This document shows positions 34,540 through 45,552 of a stretch of DNA of 64,000 nucleotides, piece by piece. Numbering within the stretch: position 1 is the stretch's first letter; every line of letters starts with the position of its first letter. The notes under the pieces were generated by a model. That model made no database searches. It saw only the letters and a list, made by a program, of their open reading frames with translations, and was not told the DNA's origin. Made by a program: the position numbers and the translations under genes. The stretch is taken from positions 38,764,440 to 38,828,439 of the forward strand of contig OV816024.1 in assembly GCA_929113105.1 (NCBI GenBank), given 5' to 3'. This stretch comes from Agrypnus murinus (lineage: Eukaryota > Arthropoda > Insecta > Coleoptera > Elateridae).

Positions 34540-35283
34540 TTAAATATCTAACACTTCCAGTAACGGAGAATTACTGAGCTCAAGTTGTTCATTCATTAAA
34601 GGTACCCTGAGTTTGTGTTTGTATACCTCAAAGGCTTCTAAAATGTCTAATTTGCGTTTGTTATTACAAAAATGTAGGAATTTAATATTATTTTGAGGAG
34701 TCATTGTGTGATTTTGTTCTAAAAGGTGTTTGGCATAATTAGATTTTTCAGGATGTTTATTTTTGTAATGACGTACGTGTTCTTTATATCTTATGTCAAA
34801 ATTTCGAAGTGTTTGCCCAATATATACCGAACTACAAAAAGAACAATTTAAACGGTAAATGTCCGATTTCATGATATCATGTTCTGTCTTTAGCATTAAA
34901 TAAAAATGAAAAAGTGTTAAGTGTTGGTTTTAAATGTTATTTTATAATTGTTGGTTTTTCTTAGTAGGTATATGTGCAATTTTTTCTGATATTTTGCCAA
35001 AATATGGTATAGATATGTAATTTGTGTCTTCTGTTTGATTGTCAATGGGATATATTCTTTTGATAGCTAACCTATAATATTTTTGTTTAATTAAAGTGTT
35101 AATCATGTTCGGATTGTAACGATTTGCATGTGCTAGTTGTTTAATGGTTGATATCTCTTTGTTAAAATCTGGCTTTGTTAGTGGAATAGTTAAAGCTCTG
35201 TGTATTAATGATCTGTAGGCTGCTATTTTATGTGCTTTATGGTGACAAGATTCATTTGGTATTGTTATGCCCGTTTGTGTTGG
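34540..35283 (-). pseudogene. Penelope-like ORF fragment with GIY-YIG endonuclease
   Basis: From 35283 to about 34952 the minus strand encodes the typical linker (TGITIPNESCHHKAHK, AAYRSLIHRALTIPL, KQLAHANRYN, SIPYFGKISEKIAH) and then stops. The frame at 34540-34896 carries a GIY-YIG-type domain (DIYRLNCSFCSSVYIGQT, then NFDIRYKEHVRHY and YAKHLLEQNH). In Penelope-like elements this endonuclease nicks DNA to prime reverse transcription. A stop and frameshift between the two parts, and loss of the reverse transcriptase, make it inactive. Confidence 0.8.
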
Positions 35284-35480
35284 TTATAAACGAATGGTGT
35301 TAGTACATTACTCGTGTTCCAAGGGTCGTGGGCTCGAGTCTCACTTGGGGCAATAGGATTTTTCTAATTGGGAAATTCCGCCACCTCAACTATGTGTGTG
35401 TATTCGTGTTCCATGTTAGATGTGGGACATATGACCTTAACTGTTGGTTTCTCCGTAGCGAAGGCGTGAAGAAATAGACT
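35284..35480 (+). repeat. tRNA-derived SINE
   Basis: An A-box-like GAATGGTGTTAGTAC and a B-box-like GGGCTCGAGTCTC lie at tRNA spacing, followed by a non-coding body. It abuts the broken end of the Penelope fragment. Right border uncertain; a hairpin with CTATTTTCACA arms follows at 35483-35570. Confidence 0.5.
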
Positions 35481-35688
35481 ATTTTCACATGATTCTGACC
35501 GAACTAGTATCGCTAGAGCCATTATTTGATGCAAAACTATGTGATCATTTCTATTTGTGAAAATAGCGCAGCTCTAATACTTTTCGCTCAAACTATCCTA
35601 CCACAACTTAACCCTACCTCCTTAACAGTGAAATATAAATGATGACATTTAACAAATATGACATTAATTTGTAAATTACAAACATAAT

Positions 35689-36328
35689 GGTGCGTCCATC
35701 ACATCGCTGAATGCAGCGCTGCAGAAGCCTTCACAGCCGTCTTAGATTTGAAAACCGCCATTTAAAATTTTCATTTTTTATTATATCACTTATCTACTGT
35801 CAAAATTGATGTTCTGACACTTTGATTATTGACATTCAGTAAATCGTGTTACTTTGTCAGTTCTTCAAGAGATTTATATGTATGATTTATGATGTATTTT
35901 AATAGTTATTTAATAAATTAGTTGGTTAATGAAGGCGATTAATAAATCGAACTGTTTAAAGCACGAACGAGCGATAGCGAGTGAGTTGCTTTAATAGTTG
36001 AGATTATTAATCGCTCATTAACCAACGAATTGATTACAACATTTTTTCGTTGACCGCAAACTCTTTTATATTGTGGTGACAAAATTTGAAATTATTAATA
36101 CCAAATCAAAATTAATTTTGAGAAAAAAACATAGTTACCACTGATAAACATGACATGCGAATTTACTGACATGACATGCCTATATCAAACGTCAAATCAC
36201 AAAAAGAGTGGATTAATGAAAAATGATCTATTAATGGCGTCCATTAATGCATCCTTTTTTAGACAAAATAATTCATTAATATTGACATTAACAAGCGGTC
36301 AACGAAAAATGATTTTATTGCTTCCCAA
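35689..36328. mobile_element. GGTGCGTCC element, copy 1, with nested hairpin
   Basis: The left end GGTGCGTCCATCACATCGCT and the following 60 bases match the left end of the element at 36329. Its interior at 35780-35900 matches the right half of that element (TCTACTGTCAAMATTGATRTTC). It is interrupted by a palindromic insertion from about 35900 to 36308 and lacks its own right end. Confidence 0.55.
35908..36040. repeat. Foldback hairpin with GAGCGATAGCGAG loop
   Basis: Arms TTAGTTGGTTAATGAAGGCG and the inverse CGCTCATTAACCAACGAATT pair around an inner stem (TTTAAAGCA with TGCTTTAA). The loop reads CGAGCGATAGCGAG. Confidence 0.65.
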
Positions 36329-36430
36329 TGGGTGCGTCCAACACACCGCTGGAAATACAGTGCTGCAGAAGCTTTCACAGCCGTCTTAGATTTAAAAACC
36401 ACCATTTAAAATCTGTATTTCTTTTTATCT

Positions 36431-36684
36431 TTATCCAACACCTCTAAATACAGAGGGATAAATCTTGATGTTTGTATGCAACTAAAGTTAAATTTTACTC
36501 ACTTGTGGGTAGAAAAACTACCCACTGTAGAATGGTGACTGGCTGTTTGTTATTTTAGGTAGCAACCAATCATCAGCTTACATTGTCATCGCCCTAGAGT
36601 ATTGAGTTTATTACCGTCAAAGCTACAAACTAACTATACATTGCAAATTCAATATTTAAACTTAAATAAAGAGGTGTTGGATAA
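36431..36684. mobile_element. MITE nested in the GGGTGCGTCC element
   Basis: Perfect 15-bp terminal inverted repeats TTATCCAACACCTCT and AGAGGTGTTGGATAA enclose 254 bp of non-coding DNA. Confidence 0.65.
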
Positions 36685-36706
36685 ATAAACTTGGTATGGC
36701 ACACGT

Positions 36707-36802
36707 GTGTTAAGGATATTATCCACTCAGAAGAATTAACTCACTAGGGCAAACCGGCCCTCGAGAATCAATTTTTCGTTCGTGGATAATATATTAACAC
36801 TC
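36707..36802. repeat. Hairpin
   Basis: GTGTTAAGGATATTATCCAC pairs with GTGGATAATATATTAACAC across a roughly 55-base loop that contains an AAACCGGCCCTCGAG stretch. Confidence 0.55.
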
Positions 36803-37047
36803 TTTTACCATAAATAACTATTATATTATATATCTTATCTACTGTCAACATTGATATTCTGACATTTTAATTATTGACGTTCAGTAAAACGTCGTCTAGT
36901 GTTACTTCTTCACGCTTCAAGCGTTTTATATGTAGTATAAAGCAATGATGTATTTCAAACAATTTTATTGCTTCAGTCGTTTTTTAAATCTAATACGGCC
37001 GGGAAAGCTGCTGCAACTATATTTTCAGCGGTTTGTTGGACGCACCC

Positions 37048-37661
37048 ATTAATTTTGTGGGTTAACATCAAAGGTTTGCTTCATTGGTTTTATTTTATAA
37101 CAACGTTGTTGTTTATATAATCATAACCTTCCATATAATTTTAAATAACCAAGCGGCAGTAACGTAAAATAAATAGTGGAGGAATTACATTTGTTAAAAA
37201 TAATATTTTTTTGAATAGTTCAGATACTATTTTTCCCTGCCCATGCACTCTCCACCTAGTGTTCGGTATTATAGTTGTGCTCTGATATTTAATTGTAGCT
37301 AATTATTCTTTGAAAATTCCTAGTCAATAATAAGGCTATTTAAAATCTCCACTACTGAGTACCAAGGTCCGTTGATGCATGCATAATTATAGTGTACTAG
37401 GTATACATACACATGAATGGACCTTGCTGAGTACATGTGATTCCTAGTGAAGCATTGATTAACAGTTGGACAATACAAAAACAGGAATAGTTTTTAGTAT
37501 TAAAAAAAACGTAGCAACCATATTAGACAATTGTTCAATTTAATAACTGTCAATTTTTTTCAAATAAAATTTTTAACAAGTTGTACAAGAAATATTTATT
37601 TTCTTTTTTAAGTTCTTTTTATAATACAAAAATATCTATTTCTATTATATAAATTACAAAA
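37048..37661. other. Upstream region of the ABHD18-like gene
   Basis: AT-rich. It presumably holds the promoter and 5' UTR, but no convincing TATA-initiator pair is seen. The context just before the ATG (ACAAAAATG) suits insect translation starts. Confidence 0.45.
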
Positions 37662-39032
37662 ATGCCGTTTAGTCGTCTAGATAAAATCTACAGACGCCTT
37701 CTTTTATCCACATTTTTCACAAAAGGTTGGGGAAATCCAGAAAAAATTTTAAAACTGTTTGAATTCCGCAAGCAAATATCTGATAGAGAAAAATGTATTA
37801 AATTAGTACCAGAAGATTATCCTGTAACCATTTTAAATCAACGAACTTTGAACGACTACCACATTCTTGAAGGAAAGTTTTTCACTCCACTTGCAAACCA
37901 TTTGCCAGATATTGTACCTCCCGAGGTAAGCGAAGCCTATTTTCAAATTATTCTGCCAAAAGAATGGAAAACCAAGATCTATCGACCTATGTGCATTCAT
38001 TATGCTGGTACGGGTGACCATTATTTTTGGAGAAGAAGAAACGTAATGGCCAAACCACTTTTAAAGTATGGTATCGGAGCATTACTGTTAGAAAATCCGT
38101 TTTATGGTTTAAGAAAACCCAAAGACCAATATCGCTCAAGCTTACATAATGTTTCCGATATTATTGTAATGGGTGGTTGTTTAATATTAGAAAGCATAGT
38201 GCTCTTACGATGGTGTGAAAAGATGGGCTTCGGTCCTTTAGGTGTATCTGGATTATCAATGGGTGGACACATGGCTTCTCTTGCTGCGACAAATTGGCCA
38301 AAACCTCTAGTTCTCGTTCCTTGTCTGTCTTGGTCTACAGCATCGTTGGTTTTTACAGAAGGTGTTATGAGCGATGCCATCAACTGGGATCTTCTACAAC
38401 GTCAGTACTCTTCAGACAGCAAATTTTATGATACATTATCAAAATGCTGTACTATAGTAGACGATCCATTTGAATATCAATCAGGTCGCATCCAAGAATG
38501 TACTTTGGAATCCTTAAGTGAGATGCTAGCCAACAAAGCTCTCACACCATACGAAGTATTAAATCTAATTAAAGTTATTGGACCAGAATGTGCAGGTTAT
38601 TCTTCTAAAGAGGTGACAGATAAGAAAGATGCTATCGTATCTTCGCTGTCGGCATCAAAATTAATAAATCTCATAAAAAATCGTCGGTTTCCTTTTAGAA
38701 AAAGTTCTAAATATTCCAATATGAAAAGACGTGACCAAGAAGCCGTTTGGTTTATGAGAGGCATTATGGACGAATGTACACATTTGAAGAACTTTTCTAA
38801 ACCTTACGATACTTCACTTGTTATTGTAATATGCGCTAGATCGGACGGGTATGTACCTCGGGAAGGCAGTTCAAGATTACAAGATTTATGGCCTGGCTCT
38901 ACCGTCCGGTATGTAGATTCTGGGCACGTCGGGGCTTATCTCTGGCATAGGAAAGTGTTTCGAGATGCGATAATTGAAGCATTCCAAAAAGCTAAAACAG
39001 TGTGTTCCCCACCATCTTTGCCTATATTGTGA
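37662..39032 (+). CDS. ABHD18: ABHD18-family alpha/beta hydrolase (DUF2048)
   Basis: Intact 456-residue protein with no intron in the coding region. It matches the ABHD18 family along its length, beginning with the family-typical SRLDKIYRRLLLSTFFTKGWG. The nucleophile elbow is GLSMG with S199; the likely triad is completed by D395 (ARSDGYVP) and H422 (DSGHVGAYLWH). The oxyanion-side motif HYAGTGDHYFWRR lies at 113-125, and ENPFYGLRKP at 144-153. The basic, hydrophobic N-terminus could act in organelle targeting or membrane contact. ABHD18 proteins are reported to be mitochondrial and to act on cardiolipin acyl chains; that role here is inferred from family. An insertion-rich stretch at about 310-360 makes it somewhat longer than the human protein. 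AATAAA follows at 39193. The lack of introns could be native or mark a retrocopy. Confidence 0.93.
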   Translation: MPFSRLDKIYRRLLLSTFFTKGWGNPEKILKLFEFRKQISDREKCIKLVPEDYPVTILNQRTLNDYHILEGKFFTPLANHLPDIVPPEVSEAYFQIILPKEWKTKIYRPMCIHYAGTGDHYFWRRRNVMAKPLLKYGIGALLLENPFYGLRKPKDQYRSSLHNVSDIIVMGGCLILESIVLLRWCEKMGFGPLGVSGLSMGGHMASLAATNWPKPLVLVPCLSWSTASLVFTEGVMSDAINWDLLQRQYSSDSKFYDTLSKCCTIVDDPFEYQSGRIQECTLESLSEMLANKALTPYEVLNLIKVIGPECAGYSSKEVTDKKDAIVSSLSASKLINLIKNRRFPFRKSSKYSNMKRRDQEAVWFMRGIMDECTHLKNFSKPYDTSLVIVICARSDGYVPREGSSRLQDLWPGSTVRYVDSGHVGAYLWHRKVFRDAIIEAFQKAKTVCSPPSLPIL

Positions 39033-39192
39033 ATTCTGCTATTAGTATTGGAGCATAAAAATATTTTGTGCATAAAAGAAAAATTAGGGTTTTTACTGAA
39101 TTCAATTATACCTGAACTATTTCGTTGGTTTTATTTAACACATTATTTCAATTTTGTTGTACGTTTTTGTCGATTGGATAAATTGAGTATTA

Positions 39193-39198
39193 AATAAA
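39193..39198 (+). terminator. Candidate poly(A) signal of the ABHD18-like gene
   Basis: AATAAA 161 bases after the stop codon, with another AATAAA at about 39245. Confidence 0.5.
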
Positions 39199-39249
39199 AA
39201 AATATTTTCTGTAACATTAGAAAAATTACTAGTTTTAAATAAGAAAATA

Positions 39250-42200
39250 AAACTGTCAAACTATAAACAAAATATTTTTGAAAAATAAGATTGCTACGGT
39301 TAAAAAAGTTTAAGCGAAAAAAAATATAAGCTGTCACTATATTGTCAGCCGCGATTGACAGTCATCTTCCTTTCAATTTAATGTTAATCAAAACGTCTCC
39401 AATATAATTATAAAAATAACCGTCTTTACTGAATTTCTCACTGACAATAATAAAAGTTGATGAGAATTATCTCTTTCGTGCTATGAGTGACCCACTAATT
39501 GGAAGACCAGATCTAGACTAATATCTACAGAATATCTATAGAAGAGAAGCAGTTCAAATACACAAAGCGACACTACTCAGATTTTGAGTTTTTCTTGAAA
39601 TTCAAAGTCACCTTTGAAACATACTTCAGTAATCTTAAGATTGTTGTTTATTAACTTAAGTTAGTTCTCCCGGCTTAGTGATCCACCCTTCAAATTATGA
39701 AAGACCATTATTATATGAAAACCCACATATTTTTCCATAAACACGCTACAGTTGAATTCATAAAATAGGGCACGTAACAAAATCCCTTGCGGATGTTACC
39801 ACTCTTGAATCAAACACAGACTCTGTTATTACTACAAGAAAGTTATCACAACTAGCTATTTGTCAAAGAAACTAAAGAGAACTCTTACATAAATTCCTTA
39901 AACAATGTCATAAGAAATAGTGACTGTTTTACTTCTTCGCCTGTATCCTTTTATTCAAAAGGAGCAATCCCATACACCAAACTTACCAAACTTTAACTGG
40001 AAAGATGGCTTGTTCAGCTCTATTGATTCCTATAGATCACTTTACCATACATGCAAAAAACAGAATTTACCTAGTTATTCTGGCTAATTGCTACAATGGC
40101 CACCTGGCTCATCCCACCCAAGAAGAGTTAGATTACCTAGAATAGCCATGTTTGGAATATTAGGCTTAGTAAAGACAAAATCAAATCTTCAACCCTAAAT
40201 AATCTCAAAGAAAAGAACACAGGTTGTCTGTTATCAGCGGATCAATTTTACTAGAATCTGAGCCTAACGTGAAAAAACTGAGTAGTTATTATAGAGTAAC
40301 TTGTACAATTAGAGTTACTTTTTTAGTCTACATTTCCTCTAATTCATTTTTATTAGTAATATTTAGTTAAACAGAAAAGCGAGGCAAAACTAAACGCACA
40401 GATCGAGTGATGCATTTAAAGTGAGTGCTCTTACGGGTTTTTTGGTACTTATTGCCATTTAGAAATTCTAACAAAAGATAAAAATGTATCGAATGGCTCA
40501 AATAGATTGGTATTCAATAAATCATCATTGTTAGGACCTTTGTTAATAAGCAGCAATAATAAGGGCCTTTAGCCTACCTAAACGTGCCTACGAAAACCTC
40601 CTAGCATTAAACTTGTAAAAGAAACTTCTTGTTATAAATATTGCATTTTTTCTTTTATTAATATTATTTACAATTACATACATTGCCTTAACCTTTTTAT
40701 CCTTTAACAGTACAAATAAATACCTAATGCCTTTATATGCACCGAAATCGTATTTAAATCATTTTCTCAAAGAAGACATCAAAAAGATTTTTTCTTGGCA
40801 ATTGGTATCTTTAATAATTAAGAGTTGTACCGGCTGCACAGTGCACATGCTGCAGTATATAATATAATAATATTCATATTCATAATAAATATTCATTCAT
40901 AAATAAATATGTCAGTCTATGGGCCATGTACAAAAATTACCTGGTTTTGGTTGTCATTTATTGATTTATAAGTGTTTAAACCCACATAACTTTGATATCT
41001 ACATTCAATTTAAAGATAAGAGTGGTATCTGTAAAATTTTACTGCAACTGTATGTTTGTCTTTTAAAAATCTCATTGATTTGGAAGAGCTATTTACACAT
41101 TTGCCGATTATTACTATCTTGTGAAGCGTGAATCTAATTTTACTTACAAAATTAAGAAAAAATTTCGAAACTATTTAGAGGAAAATAAGGTAACTTTAGT
41201 GCGTTATTAACATAAAGTAACGAGTTATCGCTACAGTTACTGAAAATTGAAAAGCAATTATTAAGTTACTCACAAGTTACTTAAAAAGTATTTCGTTACT
41301 ACTAACGAGTTACTTCTACTCAGTTACTACCCAACACTGTCAGCACATAACTAATCAGTTAATTTATTCTAAATGTGTCGAAGTAGTAAAATGTGCAGTG
41401 TCTGCAGAATGTGGTTTCTAATTTTGTGTGATGCCATTGTCAAGTACAATACTTTTATCACATACCAAATTTTATTACTTATCTGTACTACTGCGAAATA
41501 AATAATTGGTACGGTTGAATTATGAAGCAGGCGGATTTTTGCAAATTTTGTCATATTACACTAACTTTGACAGTGACAGTTTCAAATTTTATATTTTTAC
41601 TACAAAAGATTGTCATATGGAGAAAGTCCTATTTAAACAGAAAAAAACCTGTCGTGCCAATCATTTATCTCTCAGTAGTACAGCAGATTTCAAATAAATC
41701 TAGGACAGCCAGTATTGAATAGTGTAAATGTTGCTTTTTCCTTCCCTTGATGTGTAATAAATTTTATGTAGTTACCTTTAAACCCACACGTTAAAAACCC
41801 AAAAATGACGAATTATTCTAAAGATTTATTTGAAATCAGCTGTACAGTTACAGCCAAAAAAATCTGGGCGCTTATTTGAGGTTACATAACTTTTTTGTAA
41901 ATTTGTTGTTTGTAGATCAGGTTTTTGATCTACTAATGTTACTATCGATACACAGTAGCGTCGCCTACCTAATAATTTCCAATGAGGCTTTGAATTTAAG
42001 ATTCAGAATTTTAATTATAATTCATTGAATAACAATAATCTAAACCTCTTACCCAGATTTTTTGGCCGCAACTATACATGTTTGCAAAACGCACATTTTC
42101 CAATTCACACATTTAAACTAATGGTCTTTATCCTCTTCGTTGGGGTTAAAGTTTGAACAGCCTGCCGCGGAAGAGGTTGCACTTATTGGAACATTCGTCC

Positions 42201-43052
42201 CCACATATTATAAAGACTTACGTCCGGCATAATAAACTAAACCAAGCAGACACACGTAAAAGCCCAATAAAAAGCCTAACTTGGACAATGGATGGCTTCA
42301 GTAAAAGTCCATAGGCGGACGATTATTAAATCCGGCCCTGGTTTGGGGGGAAAGGGTTTTTAAAAACCCTTTCAATAAAGAAACTCTGTATTCAGTAGAA
42401 CACTGATCCATTAAGATTTACACAGGTATCTATGATTCCTTGAAAAAATGAATAGTGACAGATGTTGACATTATTCTAACCAAGAATAGGACGACAAATT
42501 TTGTTTTGCATTTGTTTTTAAACAAATATAATCTAACACCCCTTGAAAATATGGGTAGGATTGCAGCGTTGCCTTTTTTACAGCTCCTGCCTGGTACACT
42601 AAAGTCTGCCATGGCTCAACCCAATTTTTGTATATTTGAGAATTGGTAGCTTTTGTTATAACTACGCTCAAATGATATGTGCTATTAGGATCTTTTTTGT
42701 TTTCATGTTGGTAAAAACAACAAAAACATTTAAATTTTAAATGTCATATCCCTATTATGATGCGCCAATGAATATAGATGGCGTTGTACAACAAAATTAA
42801 ACAAAATAACTAACCGATATACGGTAAGTGATTAGGCATTAAACCAATGAGACGCATGCTTTAGTTGTAACATAACCTTCAATTATTCTACCGCATAATC
42901 AGTTTTTATAAAATTGTGCTAGAATACAGGTCAGTCTTTGGCCCGTCCCAATTTGATTTTTGCAAATTAGTAAAAGTTGTTACCATCCGACAAACATAAA
43001 AGTTCCTGGTTTTTAAACGCTTAGCTTTTAGACTATTTTGGGATCTACAATA
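39250..43052. other. AT-rich non-coding stretch
   Basis: No gene recognised. It includes a perfect 22-base palindrome at 42351-42372 (AAAGGGTTTTT and its inverse). Confidence 0.55.
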
Positions 43053-43055
43053 TTA

Positions 43056-43781
43056 AGGCGCAGTTTCATTTATGCAGTAGACGCTTGCGATGGCGGCATT
43101 CAGCGAACGCCTAAGACCACTGCAAAGTGCAATGTGAGGTAGTTTTATTTAACTATGCTGTTATCACGACGACAGAAGCAGCAGTCCACAATGAATGACA
43201 TTCAAAAAGAGATCTATTTGTACATTTTAAAATGCCAACCAGAAATTAGATGAATGTATTGTAAGATTGTTGGGGAACCGAAAAAGGAATTGAAACGAGA
43301 ATTGATGACATGCATTTAATGAGGCATGGCGAAGGATATCCTTCAAACTTAATTACAAGATATCTTGATTTGGATAGTAAGAGCAAGTTTCATAATTTCT
43401 TTCGATAAACAAGAAATTAATTTCATGATACTGAGATATCTCCCCCAAGAACGGCAAGGAGAACAAAACTATTTGAATTTCTGAATTTCTAGATGATCCA
43501 ACATTAAGAATTCAAATTTACTCCTAAAATTCTATATGGATAACAACCATTTGCCAGTTGCTATCTAAACTGAAACAACTATACACTGTTGAAATCGCAC
43601 GCGTCCGCTGCGGATATACTGGTCTTGGAACGAGTTGTTGCCGTAGTCCTGTTGCAGTGGTCGCATGCGATACCTTGCAGTGAACGCACAAACCAAACAA
43701 CTTCTATTGTTTTCCATTTAACGCGTGCAACAGTTGTTTGCGATTACTACATGCGATTATCGCATAAACGAAACTGCACCT
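43056..43781. mobile_element. PIF/Harbinger-like non-autonomous element
   Basis: Terminal inverted repeats AGGCGCAGTTTCATTTATGC and the inverse of AGGTGCAGTTTCGTTTATGC are flanked by TTA at 43053-43055 and 43782-43784. A 3-bp TTA duplication is the PIF/Harbinger hallmark. The 726-bp body has only broken frames. Confidence 0.65.
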
Positions 43782-43816
43782 TTAATGTAATCCGAGATAA
43801 TTTTGCATACGTATAG

Positions 43817-45429
43817 CCGTAACCTCCGAGATAGTCAAGAGGCCGCGACCAAGCAATCGTGACGTCACAAAAACCGGCTAACAATTGCGAATCGTAAAAT
43901 ACCCAACATAAAGACACATGTATATTTCTGAGTAAAACTGAATATTATTTCAAAAAAAGCACTTACATTATGATAAACAATGAATAGGGTTTTCCACGTC
44001 ACCGTTGAGGTACCCATGATAGACGCGTTGGCTCTTATGGAGGCCTTGCCAATAGCCCTATCTCCATGCGTTAATGTGTTTTATAACTTCTTAACCATTA
44101 AATTTAATCAGTTTTCTCTTTGATAGATCCATGTTTTGGGTGTTAATTTTGTCGTTGATTATTTTTGAATAGTTATTGAGAAATATATTGGCAAGAATAT
44201 GACAATTTTTTAACAATATCGACTTCAACGTTTTGCTACATAAAATACATTTCTCATTGATTTCGTGTACATATTTTTCCAATTTTAACATTGTCAATTC
44301 CCGTAAAATAATCCTTTGTTTACCTGTCTTTAGAAATTCAGTTTCATATTTATCTGAAATAAGCTCACTGAATATCTGATACGCCTGAATAGACACTTCA
44401 AAGAATAATTCTGATGGTTGTTTTAGAGCACCTCTTGTTAAATTTTTTAAATCTTTGCTAATATCTGCAGAGTCATTTTCACCACAGTTGGTAAAATTTA
44501 TAACAAAATCTGAATTGGTAGTAATGGATGTTAAACAATTTAATTTAATGATGCTATTACATTCGATAGAATGTATTTTTTCCAGGTCAGACAAATTTGC
44601 AAATAGAATTAAATTATAATTATCGAAATGGCAAAAAACAAGTGATCGTTCTTTATTTTTTTGATTTAACCAATTATTTCGAATAGATTTTAATAAATGA
44701 ACAGTATCAAAAAGTAAATAAATTTGTTGTTGCGGATCAGAAACATTTTGGATAAAGCAAGGTAACTAACTCTTCCTTAATGCTTGTACTACTTAAAAGT
44801 CGATAACAAGTTCGATTCATTCTGTAATTATCACAAATTAAAGAAATTACCCGAAAACCAATTTTGGTTAGAATCTTAATTACTTCTAAAATCATTTCTT
44901 TTAAATCAACGGCAGAAGTTTTTTTTACAGGAAATAGAGCCACAATATCTTCATTCTTCGCAACATTTATCAGGCATTTTTAATGAAATAAACAAGACTC
45001 ACCCAAGTATCTCGTCAAACTGTTGGCTTTTTTGATTAACTAATCAAACTATTTATGAAATTGTATTTTATATAGGTAAACGACACAATACACAATCATA
45101 TTATGAACGACACCAACCGAAAGTTATTTTAGCGGCCATTTCTGCCAACGCCCACACTCGATACGGCTATTGAGAAACAGTCTCTTTTCACTGATTTTAT
45201 AAATTGTCTTCACATAAATCAGGTAAATCTGAAATTCTACACCTTTAATTTAACACTTTAACTTATTTGAACTTATTTATGAGAGTTTTTGAAAGAAAAA
45301 CTTCAGAAAAAGAGTCTAGTTGACACGACTACGATCACGGCAAATCTAAACTGCAATAGCCGGCATTCGTGACGTCAGATCACGTGACACAAGCCTTGTT
45401 CGTGGCCTCTCTTTTCTCGGAGGTTACGG
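43817..45429 (-). mobile_element. P-element/THAP9-like DNA transposon, decayed
   Basis: Long imperfect terminal inverted repeats begin CCGTAACCTCCGAGA and continue with GAGGCC, CAAG, a GACGTCAC block and CCGGCTA over about 80 bases. The direct repeat TATAG flanks both ends (43812-43816 and 45430-45434). The interior encodes pieces of a P-superfamily transposase on the minus strand. At 1.6 kb it lacks the N-terminal THAP part and is internally deleted. Confidence 0.75.
44091..44943 (-). pseudogene. P-element/THAP9-like transposase fragment
   Basis: The frame from 44943 encodes VDLKEMILEVIKILTKIGFR then VISLICDNYRMNR and stops near 44737. From about 44742 another frame continues with IYLLFDTVHLLKSIRNNWLN, a highly typical P-element/THAP9 signature, and runs to 44091. 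These parts belong to the catalytic and GTP-binding insertion regions. One frameshift near 44740 and missing ends leave it inactive. Confidence 0.75.
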
Positions 45430-45445
45430 TATAGCAAGGACGGTT

Positions 45446-45552
45446 GCATATTGCATGGTTTACTCCGTTGTTAAGTTGATCACGCGGTTAAGCAACACGA
45501 TTGGATAGAACTTAACAAAGGGTTTAAAATAACTAACCACATTACTGCACAT
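45446..45552 (+). repeat. 5S-rRNA-like SINE head, copy 2
   Basis: Contains TTGATCACGCGGTTAAGCAA, then GGATAGAACTTAACAAAGGG. This resembles the 5S rRNA internal promoter (A box with TTAAGC, C box with AGTACTTGGATGGG) at near-native spacing. Matches 30328-30441. It would be a SINE3-type element; the tail is not defined. Confidence 0.4.

Larger units (their letters stand above)
34345..35283 (-). mobile_element. Penelope-like retroelement, 5'-truncated 3' part
   Basis: Read on the minus strand, it has the region between reverse transcriptase and endonuclease, then a GIY-YIG domain, then a 3' tail with a hammerhead-like motif. The reverse transcriptase core is absent: sequence breaks at about 35283, exactly where a tRNA-like SINE head begins. 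Confidence 0.8.
36329..37047. mobile_element. TIR element with GGGTGCGTCC ends
   Basis: About 65-bp imperfect terminal inverted repeats start GGGTGCGTCCAACAMACCGC and include AGCTTTC and GCCGT-TTAGATTTAAAAA blocks. The 719-bp body holds a further nested TIR element (36431-36684) and a hairpin (36707-36802). No transposase is present. Confidence 0.7.
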
